A DNA stretch of 64,000 nucleotides from SZUA-36 sp963759155 (lineage in GTDB: Bacteria; Pseudomonadota; Gammaproteobacteria; Xanthomonadales; SZUA-36), in the NCBI GenBank assembly GCA_963759155.1, contig CAVWXX010000006.1:1-64000 (forward strand), in the 5' to 3' direction. A program made the translations under genes and the position numbers. Each line of letters starts with the position of its first letter. Within the stretch, counting starts at the first letter, position 1. This document shows positions 43,400-52,717 of the stretch, in pieces. Under the pieces are notes generated by a model that was given only the letters and a program-made list of their open reading frames with translations, made no database searches and was not told the origin of the DNA.

Positions 43400-44939
43400 T
43401 AAGAATGATGAATTCACCAGACTGCAGGAAAAGCTACTGCCGATATGGAACGCGATACGTGAAGACGACAGCTATGCACACACGTCCGTCATCATCCCTT
43501 CGTTAAGCGTAGACCAGGAGGAACTCAGCAAAGTCCAGGGGGCATCATTTTATGAAGAGCGACTGATGTTTGCCCTGATTCGCCTGCGTAACCCGAATGC
43601 CCGCCTGATCTATGTCACCAGCCAACCGGTCCATCCGGATGTGGTCGACTATTACCTGCAACTTTTGATAGGCGTTCCCGCCTCCCATGCCAGGCGACGT
43701 CTGCAAATGCTCTGCGTATACGATGACAGTACCCGCCCGTTAACCGAAAAGGTTCTTGAAAGACCAAGGGTATTGGAACGCTTGCGGGCCTGGGTCAATG
43801 AGCACAGCCCGGGTTACCTGACCTGCTATAACACCACCATGCTGGAAAGACGTCTGGCACTGGAACTTGGAATTCCCTTGAACGGGGTTGATCCGGTTCT
43901 GCTGCCGTTGGGCACCAAATCCGGCAGCAGGCAGACATTTGCCACCGCCAAGGTACCCTACCCTGCCGGTTTCGAAGACCTCCATACCGAGGAAGAAGTA
44001 GTGCGGGCTTTGTGTGGGCTTGCTGAGCAGCGTCCGGATATTCAGCGTGCCGTGGTCAAGATCAACGAAGGGTTCTCCGGTGAAGGCAATGGTGTATTCA
44101 ACTACCCGGAGGCGAAAACTGATGCACAGGAAGTTCGGCAGGCCCTGTCACAATTGGAGTGGTCTTCAGAAGGCGGAACTATCGCGGCTTTCCTGCGCAA
44201 GTTCGAACAGATGGGCGGTATCGTTGAAGAAATGATTGATGCACCGGAAGTTCGCTCCCCCAGTGTACAGATGCGCATCTATCCGGATGGTCAGGCGGTT
44301 CTCGTTTCCAGTCATGAACAGGTTCTGGGTGGTAATACCGGACAGGTGTACCTCGGTTGCCGGTTTCCCGCACGTGCAGAGTACCGCCTGATGATCCAGG
44401 AGCAGGCACGACGAATCGGTGACGTGCTCAGCAAAAAAGGCGTTCTTGGACGCTTCGCCATTGACTTCCTTCTGACCCGCTCACCGGGTGGTGAATGGCA
44501 ATCTCATGCGCTGGAGATCAACCTTCGCATGGGGGGCACAACCCCGCCTTATCACGCCCTTGAGTTTCTGACCTCCGGTGAGTTGAACCCGGAAACCGGT
44601 ATTTTTACAGCACCGACCGGACAGGAAAAGTTTTACAGTGCAACCGACAACCTGAAATCACCCGCCTACAGAGGGCTTTTGCCGGAAGACCTGTTTGATA
44701 TCAGTATTCGCCACAAAATCCATTACCAGCCTGATAGCGGCACGGGTGTACTGTTCTACATGATTGGGGCGTTGTCACAATATGGGAAGATCGGTATGAC
44801 CTGTATCGGTAACTCACCGGAACAGGCAAACGAGCTATTCAGACGGACTGTTGCCATTCTTGACCGGGAAACGGATCTGGGCGCCCATGACCACGGCGCG
44901 CTTGAACCGCTGTTTGATAACCCGGTCAACATGGAGTGA
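43389..44939 (+). CDS. PGM1-related peptide ligase (ATP-grasp)
   Basis: A 516-residue protein of the PGM1-related ligase type, a relative of the pheganomycin peptide ligase. The N-terminal pre-ATP-grasp domain carries IIPSLSVDQEELSKVQG and FYEERLMFALIRLRNP. The ATP-grasp core has AVVKINEGFSGEGNGVF, GGIVEEMIDAPEVRSPSVQM, LVSSHEQVLGGNTGQVYLGC and the metal-binding ALEINLRMGGTTPPYHAL. PGM1-type enzymes attach peptides or amino acids to a carboxylate or amino acceptor. It ends the operon and converges on a flippase gene, with 46 bp between. Confidence 0.82.
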   Translation: MLPDKNDEFTRLQEKLLPIWNAIREDDSYAHTSVIIPSLSVDQEELSKVQGASFYEERLMFALIRLRNPNARLIYVTSQPVHPDVVDYYLQLLIGVPASHARRRLQMLCVYDDSTRPLTEKVLERPRVLERLRAWVNEHSPGYLTCYNTTMLERRLALELGIPLNGVDPVLLPLGTKSGSRQTFATAKVPYPAGFEDLHTEEEVVRALCGLAEQRPDIQRAVVKINEGFSGEGNGVFNYPEAKTDAQEVRQALSQLEWSSEGGTIAAFLRKFEQMGGIVEEMIDAPEVRSPSVQMRIYPDGQAVLVSSHEQVLGGNTGQVYLGCRFPARAEYRLMIQEQARRIGDVLSKKGVLGRFAIDFLLTRSPGGEWQSHALEINLRMGGTTPPYHALEFLTSGELNPETGIFTAPTGQEKFYSATDNLKSPAYRGLLPEDLFDISIRHKIHYQPDSGTGVLFYMIGALSQYGKIGMTCIGNSPEQANELFRRTVAILDRETDLGAHDHGALEPLFDNPVNME

Positions 44940-44985
44940 AAGCGGCAGTTGTTGAAGCGTTTTTATACTTCAGGCCATTCGTGTT

Positions 44986-46266
44986 TTACTGAAACTTTCG
45001 CACCAGGAATACTAGCCGGGTCAAAGTTAAAGCACCAGCAATACAGGCGGCAACACCCGGCCCGATAAGACCCAGGGGCAGAGTGAAAACATAGAACAGA
45101 CCCAGGTAAAGTATTGAACTCAGAGCGTAGATACTAAGAACGGTTCCCGCGCCACCCAGCGCGTAGGCAGCGGCACGTAACGGTGAACCGGCAAGTTCAA
45201 ATGTCGCGGCGAGCAACATCAGGCTCATTAAAGGTGCCGCTGCCGTGTAATCAGATCCAATAATGCCGAGGATGGGTGCGCCGAGCGGTATGGAAAGAAG
45301 GACCATTAGCAAGCCTGTTGCACCGGCAATCCGTACCGCGCGGAACCCCAGTTCATGAAAGCCCGCCTCTTTATTGTGCAACATACGACTCAGGTCAGGA
45401 AACAGAACCTCGCGCAGCATCAGGCCGGGCTTGCTGAGAATGGTGGAAAAATCATTGGCGAGGCGAAACATGCCGGCGCCGGCGGGCCCCAGTAAACTAC
45501 CTGCGAGCAGAACAGCAAGGTGCTTGGGGAGTAGATCGACGTTCGTCTGCCAGTAGATGACGCCCATAAAATGTCTGAATTCGGGGGTGGTCTCCTTCAA
45601 CTCCCGAAAACGAAAGCCCCGCCAGATCGATTCGGACATATGCTGATGAACTTCCCGATGTCCACGCAGGTAAATCCAGCCGTTCTCAAATACAAAGGCA
45701 GCTGCCCAGACACCAACAAACACCAGCATTTTGGCGTCAAGAAACCAGGCGACAACAACACCGCATAAACGGATCGCAGGGCTGATCGTATACCAGAACC
45801 CAAGAACATCGAAACGGTCATACAGACGTAAAACGCCATTGGGCGTGCCGGTGGCCGTGGTTAGCAGGGTCAGGCTGTACACGGCAGCCGTGGTGACCAT
45901 CTGCGCGTCCCAATGCAGAAACTTACCGGTGATCGAGGCCGCACCAACGCCCAACAGCGTTGCCAGGATACTGGACATGACATCGACGGAGGTTGTGACC
46001 CTCAGCAGCTTCCTGAGGCCGTCATTATCGCCACCTGAATGTAGAGGAACACCATATTTGACAATGGCTTCAAAGGTTCTGAAGTTCAGAAAGCCACGTA
46101 TCGCCAGCACATAGGTATGAAGCAGAACAACCAGGCCAAACTGGACCGGTGACAATGCATTTGCCATCAGGCCCAACGCAATCATATTGAATACGGCAGC
46201 AATACCGCGGCCGCGCAATACCACACCAAAGTTCTTGACTACCCGCTGGGCGTTTGTTTTTGGCAT
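44986..46266 (-). CDS. Polysaccharide flippase-like membrane protein
   Basis: A 426-residue polytopic protein of the MOP/oligosaccharide flippase type: about 12 hydrophobic segments, beginning VVKNFGVVLRGRGIAAVFNM and containing ALSPVQFGLVVLLHTYVLAI and VTTAAVYSLTLLTTATGTPN. Wzx-like proteins flip lipid-linked glycans. Its position opposite the ATP-grasp/GlgA operon may mean export of the product, which is inference. The CDP-alcohol phosphatidyltransferase gene lies 51 bp upstream on the same strand. Confidence 0.82.
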   Translation of the reverse strand: MPKTNAQRVVKNFGVVLRGRGIAAVFNMIALGLMANALSPVQFGLVVLLHTYVLAIRGFLNFRTFEAIVKYGVPLHSGGDNDGLRKLLRVTTSVDVMSSILATLLGVGAASITGKFLHWDAQMVTTAAVYSLTLLTTATGTPNGVLRLYDRFDVLGFWYTISPAIRLCGVVVAWFLDAKMLVFVGVWAAAFVFENGWIYLRGHREVHQHMSESIWRGFRFRELKETTPEFRHFMGVIYWQTNVDLLPKHLAVLLAGSLLGPAGAGMFRLANDFSTILSKPGLMLREVLFPDLSRMLHNKEAGFHELGFRAVRIAGATGLLMVLLSIPLGAPILGIIGSDYTAAAPLMSLMLLAATFELAGSPLRAAAYALGGAGTVLSIYALSSILYLGLFYVFTLPLGLIGPGVAACIAGALTLTRLVFLVRKFQ

Positions 46267-46317
46267 TATTGGTCAGTCTATACCGGCGTTTTCAAACCGA
46301 CCCATTCAAAGGTTTCG

Positions 46318-47535
46318 TCATGATGAGGTCCTGGATACCGTCGTTGAACCAAATATGGCATATGAGCGTGCGTTCGGTCCAGTTGCCACATCCTCTTCAC
46401 TCAGCCACGAGTTCAACGGTCCGTGCCTGAATCGGATAATAACAGCGTACGCCAGACGGAGATTAAGGATAATCGTTGTCAGCACGGTCCAGAATGTAAC
46501 GGCAATAAAGCCCCAATCAGGCCGACCCACCAGCACACTGAGGGTGAGCATGATCATGCATGGGTTGCGTCGCGCGGTGACCAGCCTGAACCAGGCATCA
46601 ATTGGCCTCCAGGTAAAGATTCCGCAACTTCCCAGTAATTGAAACAGCCCCTCTACACAACGCCCGGAGATGTAGGCAAAAATAATTGCCCAGCTCATCT
46701 GTTCAAAACTCAAACCCATGGAACCACTAAAGCCGACCAGGGACGCGCCCCACATGATGTACCAGAATGGCGGGTGAAAGAGATCTATCAGATGATCGTA
46801 TAGATGACCAAACTGGCTGGACCGGATGGTTACACGCGCCAGCTTGCCGTCTACCGTATCGAGAAAAGTCATGATCCAGCCTGCCAGGAGCCCCCAGGCA
46901 TAGTAACCGTGGAGGAACAGGAAGGAAGCGGCTATCACCAGCACCAGTCCGGTCGTTGTGACCATATTCGGTGTAATACCCAGGTTCGCACAGACGTGTA
47001 CCATCTGCTTCGCCGGTCTGGGCCAGACAAACTTGGTCACCAGGTCTGTAATACCACGGTAGGCATTGCCGTACAGTTTATTTTCGAGTTCATCTTTATT
47101 GTTTAAAGTGACACGCTCCAGCAATGGTCTGGTTGACCTGCGCAAATTGATATCAAAAGCTTTTAGGTCTTCCGGACGGATAATTTCTAATTCACCCGGT
47201 AGTTTTTGGCTTTTATCATGCATGTGATCAATGACTTTTGCAGCCATTTGTGCGTCGACAAAGGCAGCAGCAGTCCCGCTGTCACACTCCAACACACGAT
47301 TGACCGAGGCGATCACGCCCTCAATGGTGCGGTTCTCAAATACAAAATTGCCATTAAACAAAAGCACCTGGCCGCTTGCCGGCAAATCATCGGCATGGTC
47401 AACCCAGCTAAACTGCCGGAACTCACCTTTGACTATTTTGCCGACCTCGTTAAGCTGCCTGCGCAAACGCTGCGCTGTATCCATACCCCATAGCTGTACC
47501 TCTGATCTTTCAGAAACAAATGCGTAAATAGTCAT
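46318..47535 (-). CDS. CDP-alcohol phosphatidyltransferase family protein
   Basis: A 405-residue membrane protein. The C-terminal half carries the CDP-alcohol phosphotransferase motif: DTVDGKLARVTIRSSQFG and HLYDHLIDL (pattern DG..AR........G...D...D), with about six hydrophobic segments. The N-terminal ~150 residues look like a nucleotidyltransferase relic (LFNGNFVFENRTIEGVIASV) without the GxGTR loop. The layout resembles the two-domain inositol-phosphate cytidylyltransferase/DIPP synthase proteins, but the first activity is probably lost. Lipid or sugar-alcohol acceptor unknown. Followed by the flippase gene. Confidence 0.75.
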   Translation of the reverse strand: MTIYAFVSERSEVQLWGMDTAQRLRRQLNEVGKIVKGEFRQFSWVDHADDLPASGQVLLFNGNFVFENRTIEGVIASVNRVLECDSGTAAAFVDAQMAAKVIDHMHDKSQKLPGELEIIRPEDLKAFDINLRRSTRPLLERVTLNNKDELENKLYGNAYRGITDLVTKFVWPRPAKQMVHVCANLGITPNMVTTTGLVLVIAASFLFLHGYYAWGLLAGWIMTFLDTVDGKLARVTIRSSQFGHLYDHLIDLFHPPFWYIMWGASLVGFSGSMGLSFEQMSWAIIFAYISGRCVEGLFQLLGSCGIFTWRPIDAWFRLVTARRNPCMIMLTLSVLVGRPDWGFIAVTFWTVLTTIILNLRLAYAVIIRFRHGPLNSWLSEEDVATGPNARSYAIFGSTTVSRTSS

Positions 47536-47739
47536 ACCTTGTCAAAACCCATGTGATTGATGCCAGGAACTATTAGGAAGTGCCGTTAATCATCGCAGCA
47601 TGGATTATAGACAGTGCGGTAATCAGGGGCAAAGAGGAGCGGCCATCATTTTGAACCAGGTTGATTCAAAGCATCAACGCCATCGCAACACCAGTTTAGG
47701 ATATAAGAAAAGAATGAGCGCATCACTGCCCATCCTTCC

Positions 47740-48186
47740 TGCTAATATGGCGCCATGAACACTGGGAAAAGTAGCTAACGGTGTCGCCGGGGAAACGGTC
47801 ACTTTGATCGATAGACATTTGCGATGGAAGTGCATTTTGTCCACGCTGACAAAAACGGAAACCTGGCAGTCGTTGGTGTATTGATCGAAGAAGGTGAGGA
47901 ACATCCCGTCCTGAATCAGCTATGGTCGTTCATGCCGGAAAGTCCCGGTGAAACCAGCCAGCAGCCGATCGGCATCGAAGAGACGAACCTGCTCCCGCCG
48001 ACACGGGAGTATTACGCTTATAGCGGTTCACTGACAACACCGCCTTGCACCGAAGGTGTCAGGTGGCTTGTTCTCAAAAAACCCGTCCAGGCATCGAGCG
48101 AGCAAATCGCGACATTTAAAAGTCGCGTAGGGCCGGCAACCAATCGTCCGACCCAACCGCTCAACGCGAGGATGATCCTGGATTAG
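47740..48186 (+). pseudogene. Truncated alpha-carbonic anhydrase
   Basis: An open frame at 47824-48186 encodes the C-terminal half of an alpha-carbonic anhydrase: MEVHFVHADKNGNLAVVGVL (which includes the third zinc His of the family), then YYAYSGSLTTPPCTEGVRWL. The two upstream zinc His residues (HFHxPSEH-type) are absent. The codon TAG at 47812-47814 stops the frame just upstream. Just before it, around 47752, a short GAACACTGG (EHW) in another frame recalls the conserved N-terminal EHWG segment. So the gene appears to have lost its middle and suffered frameshifts. The whole 47536-47823 stretch has no intact gene. Confidence 0.7.
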
Positions 48187-48193
48187 GCTGGTT

Positions 48194-49237
48194 TCAGGCC
48201 ACTGCCGGTTCGAGCAGGGTGATCCTGCCGGCATCGGCATCAATTTCAGACTCAACCCCCAGCGGGATAGTGAACTTGTTCTCGATATGTCCGATCATGG
48301 AACCATACCAGGCAGGTATCCCGAGGGGTTTGATGTGATCATCCAGAACTTCTTCCAGCGTGAGTGAGCCATAGCCCTTGCCGGGGCCACAGTCGCTACA
48401 CTTGCCAAACACAAATCCGGACAATTGATCGAGAATACCGGCCAGTTTGAGCTGCGTCAGCATACGGTCAACACGATAGATATCTTCTCCAACCTCCTCA
48501 AGAAAGAGAATGTTATCTTTGAAGTCGGGCAGATAGTCTGAGCCTACCATCGCAGTGAGTACGGATAAATTACCGCCAAGCAATCTGCCCCTCGCTTTTC
48601 CGCCATGAATAGTCAAAACACGATCTTTGACCTGTGTCAGGTGATCACCAATGTCCGTGGGGTTTTCCATGCTGAAAGCTTCTGCATTGAATAGCAGCTT
48701 TTCAACAAAAGCCGTGGAGTATTTATTCCAGGATGAAATGCCGACCGGTCCGTGGAATGTAACCAGACCTGTCTTTGCATTCAGTGCCAACAGCAGGCTG
48801 GTAATATCGCTGTAACCCATAAGAATTTTAGGATTCCTGGCGATAAGTTGATAATCAAGAAGCTCCAGAAGCCGATTGCAGCCCCAACCCCCTCTGAGGG
48901 TCAGAACAGCCTTTACCTCGCTGTCAGCAAACATCCTGTTGACGTCTGCGGCGCGATTCTGATCAGATCCGGCCAGGTACCCGTAGCGGTCCAGCAAATG
49001 CTCACCGGTCTTCATTTTGAGTCCCAGGGCTGCCAGTGTCTCCCCCGCCACGACCACGTCCTGGGGGTGAAAAGTGGCGCCTGCCGGGTTAACCAGACCA
49101 ACAGTGTCGCCCGCTTTCAGCCGTGGCGGCTTAAGGCTGGAATTTGAATTCAGGCTGGCGGCACTCGCGATGGGAACATGGCTGGCTACCAGTCCGGCAC
49201 CCAGGATTTGTAGTATCTGTCTACGAGAAATACTCAT
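48194..49237 (-). CDS. Tat-exported S66 peptidase (LD-carboxypeptidase-like)
   Basis: A 347-residue protein of peptidase family S66 (LdcA/MccF). The N-terminus has a Tat motif SRRQILQILGAGLVASHVP with a hydrophobic region ending ASAAS. The catalytic Ser lies in LMGYSDITSLLLAL, the Glu in FLEEVGEDIYRVDRML and the His in SMIGHIENKFTIPLG. LdcA removes the terminal D-Ala from L,D-tetrapeptides. E. coli LdcA is cytoplasmic, so an exported form suggests envelope-side trimming. It follows sufS by 93 bp on the same strand. Confidence 0.85.
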   Translation of the reverse strand: MSISRRQILQILGAGLVASHVPIASAASLNSNSSLKPPRLKAGDTVGLVNPAGATFHPQDVVVAGETLAALGLKMKTGEHLLDRYGYLAGSDQNRAADVNRMFADSEVKAVLTLRGGWGCNRLLELLDYQLIARNPKILMGYSDITSLLLALNAKTGLVTFHGPVGISSWNKYSTAFVEKLLFNAEAFSMENPTDIGDHLTQVKDRVLTIHGGKARGRLLGGNLSVLTAMVGSDYLPDFKDNILFLEEVGEDIYRVDRMLTQLKLAGILDQLSGFVFGKCSDCGPGKGYGSLTLEEVLDDHIKPLGIPAWYGSMIGHIENKFTIPLGVESEIDADAGRITLLEPAVA

Positions 49238-49329
49238 GGTGGTCTCATCTTTATTGCAGCAGATATGCTACTTGATAACGCTCCGCACTGCATCGAACGG
49301 AATGGCCAACGCGGATAAAAACCGTTTGA

Positions 49330-50583
49330 TCAGGCAAACATTACTTTGGTTTTTTCCAGGGCGTCGGCAAGTATGTCGATTTCTTCAAATGTATTGTAAA
49401 CACCCAACGACGCTCTTGCGGTTGCCGGCAGCCCGAAAAACTGCGCGACCGGCATGGCGCAATGGTGTCCGGTGCGAATGGCAACGCCGTGTAAATCCAC
49501 CAGTGTACCCACATCGTTGGCATGGATATCACCGAGCACAAATGACATCACACCGGCTTTATTCGCCGCCGTGCCAATCATTCTGAAGCCTTCAATTCGG
49601 GACAATTTTTCTGTGCCATAGGCAAGTAATCGGGCTTCCCAGGCTGCCACGTTTTGCATACCAAGACTTTGCAGGTAATCAATTGCAGCGCCAAGACCAA
49701 TGGCGCCGGCAATATTCGGTGTACCGGCCTCAAACTTGCCCGGTGCATCGTTGAAGCTTGATTTTTCAAAGGTCACGTGACGGATCATTTCGCCGCCACC
49801 CTGGTAGGGGCGCATGGCCTGCAAGTGCTCGTAACGTCCCCACAAAACGCCAATTCCGGTGGGGCCATACATCTTATGACCGGAGAAACAATAGAAATCA
49901 CAGTCCAGGTCCTGTACGTCTACCGCCTGATGCGGTACGGCCTGGGCGCCGTCGACCAGCACGGGGATTCCCTTTTGTTTGGCCATGGCACAGATGTCAG
50001 CAACCGGATTGACCGTGCCCAATGCATTGGAGACCTGCACAATTGCAAGCAACTTGACGCGCTCTGTCAGCATGTCCGCCAAAGCATCCATTTCCAACTC
50101 ACCTTTCTGGTTCATTGGCACGACTTTCAGGATGGCGCCGGTTTCCTCACACAACAATTGCCACGGCACAATGTTGGAATGGTGCTCCATATAGCTGATC
50201 AGAATCTCATCACCGGCCTTAAGGCGTGGACGCAAAAAGCTGTGGGCTACCAGGTTGATGGATTCGGTGGTGCCGCGTGTAAACACGCATTCCTGATCTG
50301 AAGGTGCGTTGATAAAACCCGCAACCTTGGTACGGGCCTGTTCATGGTCGTCGGTGGCTTCCTGGCTAAGCAAATGCACACCGCGATGGATATTGGCGTT
50401 GTGATTTCGATAAAAACTGTCAACCGCATTCATGACGGCAAGTGGCCGCTGGGCTGAAGCCGCAGTGTCAAGGTAAACCAGTGGCTTGCCATGAACGCTG
50501 CGCTGCAGAATGGGAAAGTCAGACCGGACCTTTTCAACATCCAATACGGGAACTGCATCTGCCTGTGCGGATTGCTTCATCAC
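49330..50583 (-). CDS. sufS: Cysteine desulfurase SufS
   Basis: A 417-residue PLP enzyme that removes sulfur from cysteine for Fe-S cluster assembly. The PLP Lys is in FSGHKMYGPTGIGVLWG, the reactive Cys is in RTGHHCAMP, and the HSNIVPWQ region is present. It begins one base after the sufD stop. No sufE or sufU is in the window, so the sulfur acceptor is unseen. Confidence 0.96.
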   Translation of the reverse strand: MMKQSAQADAVPVLDVEKVRSDFPILQRSVHGKPLVYLDTAASAQRPLAVMNAVDSFYRNHNANIHRGVHLLSQEATDDHEQARTKVAGFINAPSDQECVFTRGTTESINLVAHSFLRPRLKAGDEILISYMEHHSNIVPWQLLCEETGAILKVVPMNQKGELEMDALADMLTERVKLLAIVQVSNALGTVNPVADICAMAKQKGIPVLVDGAQAVPHQAVDVQDLDCDFYCFSGHKMYGPTGIGVLWGRYEHLQAMRPYQGGGEMIRHVTFEKSSFNDAPGKFEAGTPNIAGAIGLGAAIDYLQSLGMQNVAAWEARLLAYGTEKLSRIEGFRMIGTAANKAGVMSFVLGDIHANDVGTLVDLHGVAIRTGHHCAMPVAQFFGLPATARASLGVYNTFEEIDILADALEKTKVMFA

Positions 50584-51885
50584 TTACTCAGCCTGGGGCA
50601 TGACGTCCATCATGCGCTGTGAAATTACCGCACCCAAAACCGGGTCTGACAGTTTGTCGCTGACGGACTGGCAAAATGCGGTGGTCAACATCTGTCGTGC
50701 TTCCTGTTCACCAAGCCCCCTGCTACGCAAATAGAACACGGCCAGTTCATCCAACTGCCCGACAGTTGCGCCATGGCTTGCGACCACTTCATCGGCATAA
50801 ATTTCAAGTTCCGGCTTGGTATCAATCTCGGCTCGGGCAGATAACAGGATATTCGCGTTGGACTGCCTTGCTTCAGTTTCATCGGCGCCGGGGTGTACAC
50901 AGACCGCCGTATTGAAAACGGCACGGCCACGACCACCGGCAACACCCCTGAAATACTGATCACTCAAACCACCTGGGGCAATATGATCGACCCGTGTATG
51001 GTTATCTACATGACGGCTGCCATCCAGCAGATAAGCGCCATTAATGGCAGATTTTGCCCCGCTGCCCAGCAATGAGGCATGCAAATCGTGCCGGACCAGA
51101 CCACCGCCGAGATCAAAGCCGAAATAGGCGTATTCACTATCTGCCTGCTGCGAAACCTCGGTACGCGTGATCAAGACCGCATTTTCGGTCTCCTGCTGAA
51201 AACGGATATGCTGCAGTTGAGCCCCGTCACCCAGTTCTGCCTGCAAAATGATATTGCTGGTATTTGCATGCTCACCCGTGCTTTCAAATTGCTCCAGCAA
51301 TTCCAGCTTTGCGCCCTTTTCCAGCATCACGCAGATACGGGAGTTGAACAACAGTGGCGTTTCGTCCTGTGAGGTGGACCAGAGCAGGGATAATTTCCCG
51401 GCATCAACACCATTGGCAACATGGATCATTAAACCCGACTCCAGCGTGGCGGAGTTCAAAGCGCTGAATCCGTTAGCGGGTGCACCTTTTGTTTTTGTCT
51501 CCGGGAGTGACTGGAGTAAATCCTGCAGACCGTCAACGCCGGCATCCAACGCATCTGCCAATGGCAACACGGTCAGCCCGGCAGGACTATCACCGTTTTG
51601 TGTCAGGAGTTTTCCATCAAGCAGCTTAAACTGAAGTGTCGCTTCCACCAGTGGCAAGGGATGTGACTCATCTGAACCGGGCTTGGTAAAACCGGAAACC
51701 ATCCTTACATCGGCCTGGCCCAAAGTACCCAGCCCCGTATACTTCCATGCTTCGCTTTTGCGTGTCGGCAGACCGATGGTCCGGAATTGCTCAGCACCCG
51801 TTTCACGTAATTCTTTCAACCATTGGGGCTGAACGCCGCTGTTGCTTGGCAAAGCTTCTGCCAGTTTTGCAGACAACTCGCTCAT
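50584..51885 (-). CDS. sufD: Fe-S cluster assembly protein SufD
   Basis: A 433-residue component of the SufBC2D scaffold. The beta-helix core is recognisable: GDGAQLQHIRFQQE, GRGRAVFNTAVCVHPGADET, and ILLSARAEIDTKPELEIYAD, with the conserved His in VVASHGATVGQLDE. It overlaps sufC by 4 bp. Confidence 0.95.
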   Translation of the reverse strand: MSELSAKLAEALPSNSGVQPQWLKELRETGAEQFRTIGLPTRKSEAWKYTGLGTLGQADVRMVSGFTKPGSDESHPLPLVEATLQFKLLDGKLLTQNGDSPAGLTVLPLADALDAGVDGLQDLLQSLPETKTKGAPANGFSALNSATLESGLMIHVANGVDAGKLSLLWSTSQDETPLLFNSRICVMLEKGAKLELLEQFESTGEHANTSNIILQAELGDGAQLQHIRFQQETENAVLITRTEVSQQADSEYAYFGFDLGGGLVRHDLHASLLGSGAKSAINGAYLLDGSRHVDNHTRVDHIAPGGLSDQYFRGVAGGRGRAVFNTAVCVHPGADETEARQSNANILLSARAEIDTKPELEIYADEVVASHGATVGQLDELAVFYLRSRGLGEQEARQMLTTAFCQSVSDKLSDPVLGAVISQRMMDVMPQAE

Positions 51886-52682
51886 GGGCTTGCCGTCTCT
51901 ACTGCTGAATCAACATCAAGTGTCGCAATACCGCCATCTTCCAGCCAGGCATAACCCTGCTCTTCCAGTTTCAGTGCAAGCTCAGCACCACCTGTCGCCA
52001 CCAACCTGCCATCGGCCAATACATGCACCTTGTCCGGCACAATATAGTCCAGCAACCGTTGGTAATGCGTGACGACAATCATTCCGCGGTCTTCCGAACG
52101 CAGGCGGTTGACACCTTCGGCCACCGTTTTCAGTGCATCAATATCAAGACCGGAGTCGGTCTCATCCAAAATGGCCAGTGTCGGCTCAAGGACCGCCATC
52201 TGGAAAATTTCATTGCGCTTTTTTTCACCGCCGGAGAAACCTTCATTCACCGCACGATGTAAAAGCTCATCACCGATATGCAGCACCTCTAGTTTTTGCC
52301 GTACCAGGCGCAAGAAACCAACCGAATCCAGCATTTCTTCACCACGATACTTGCGTTGTGCATTCAGCGCAGCGCGTAAAAAATAGGTGTTGTTGACGCC
52401 GGGAATTTCAACCGGATACTGAAAGGCCAGGAACACACCTTCACAGGCACGTTCTTCCGGTTCAAGTTCCAGCAGGTTCTTGCCATTGAACAGGACCTCA
52501 CCCTGGGTCACTTCATAACCTTCCCGGCCGGCGAGTACATTACCCAGGGTGCTTTTACCTGCGCCATTCGGACCCATAATGGCGTGAATTTCACCGGCTT
52601 TTAACTCCAGGTTCAGGCCTTTGAGTATTTCTTTGCCTGCAACGGTTGCGTGCAGGTTCGTAATTTTTAACATGCTTGACAT
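51882..52682 (-). CDS. sufC: Fe-S cluster assembly ATPase SufC
   Basis: A 266-residue ABC-type ATPase. Walker A is GPNGAGKSTLGNVLAG, the signature is GFSGGEKKRNEI, Walker B is LAILDETDSGLDIDAL. It energises conformational change of SufB-SufD. Slightly longer at its C-terminus than E. coli SufC. Confidence 0.97.
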   Translation of the reverse strand: MSSMLKITNLHATVAGKEILKGLNLELKAGEIHAIMGPNGAGKSTLGNVLAGREGYEVTQGEVLFNGKNLLELEPEERACEGVFLAFQYPVEIPGVNNTYFLRAALNAQRKYRGEEMLDSVGFLRLVRQKLEVLHIGDELLHRAVNEGFSGGEKKRNEIFQMAVLEPTLAILDETDSGLDIDALKTVAEGVNRLRSEDRGMIVVTHYQRLLDYIVPDKVHVLADGRLVATGGAELALKLEEQGYAWLEDGGIATLDVDSAVETASP

Positions 52683-52717
52683 ATTCCTAATGTTTCCTTC
52701 GTCTCAATAAGTTTGAG

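Noticed and set aside
47824..48186. Functional short carbonic anhydrase
   Set aside because: Two of three zinc His ligands are absent and the frame is cut by TAG just upstream.
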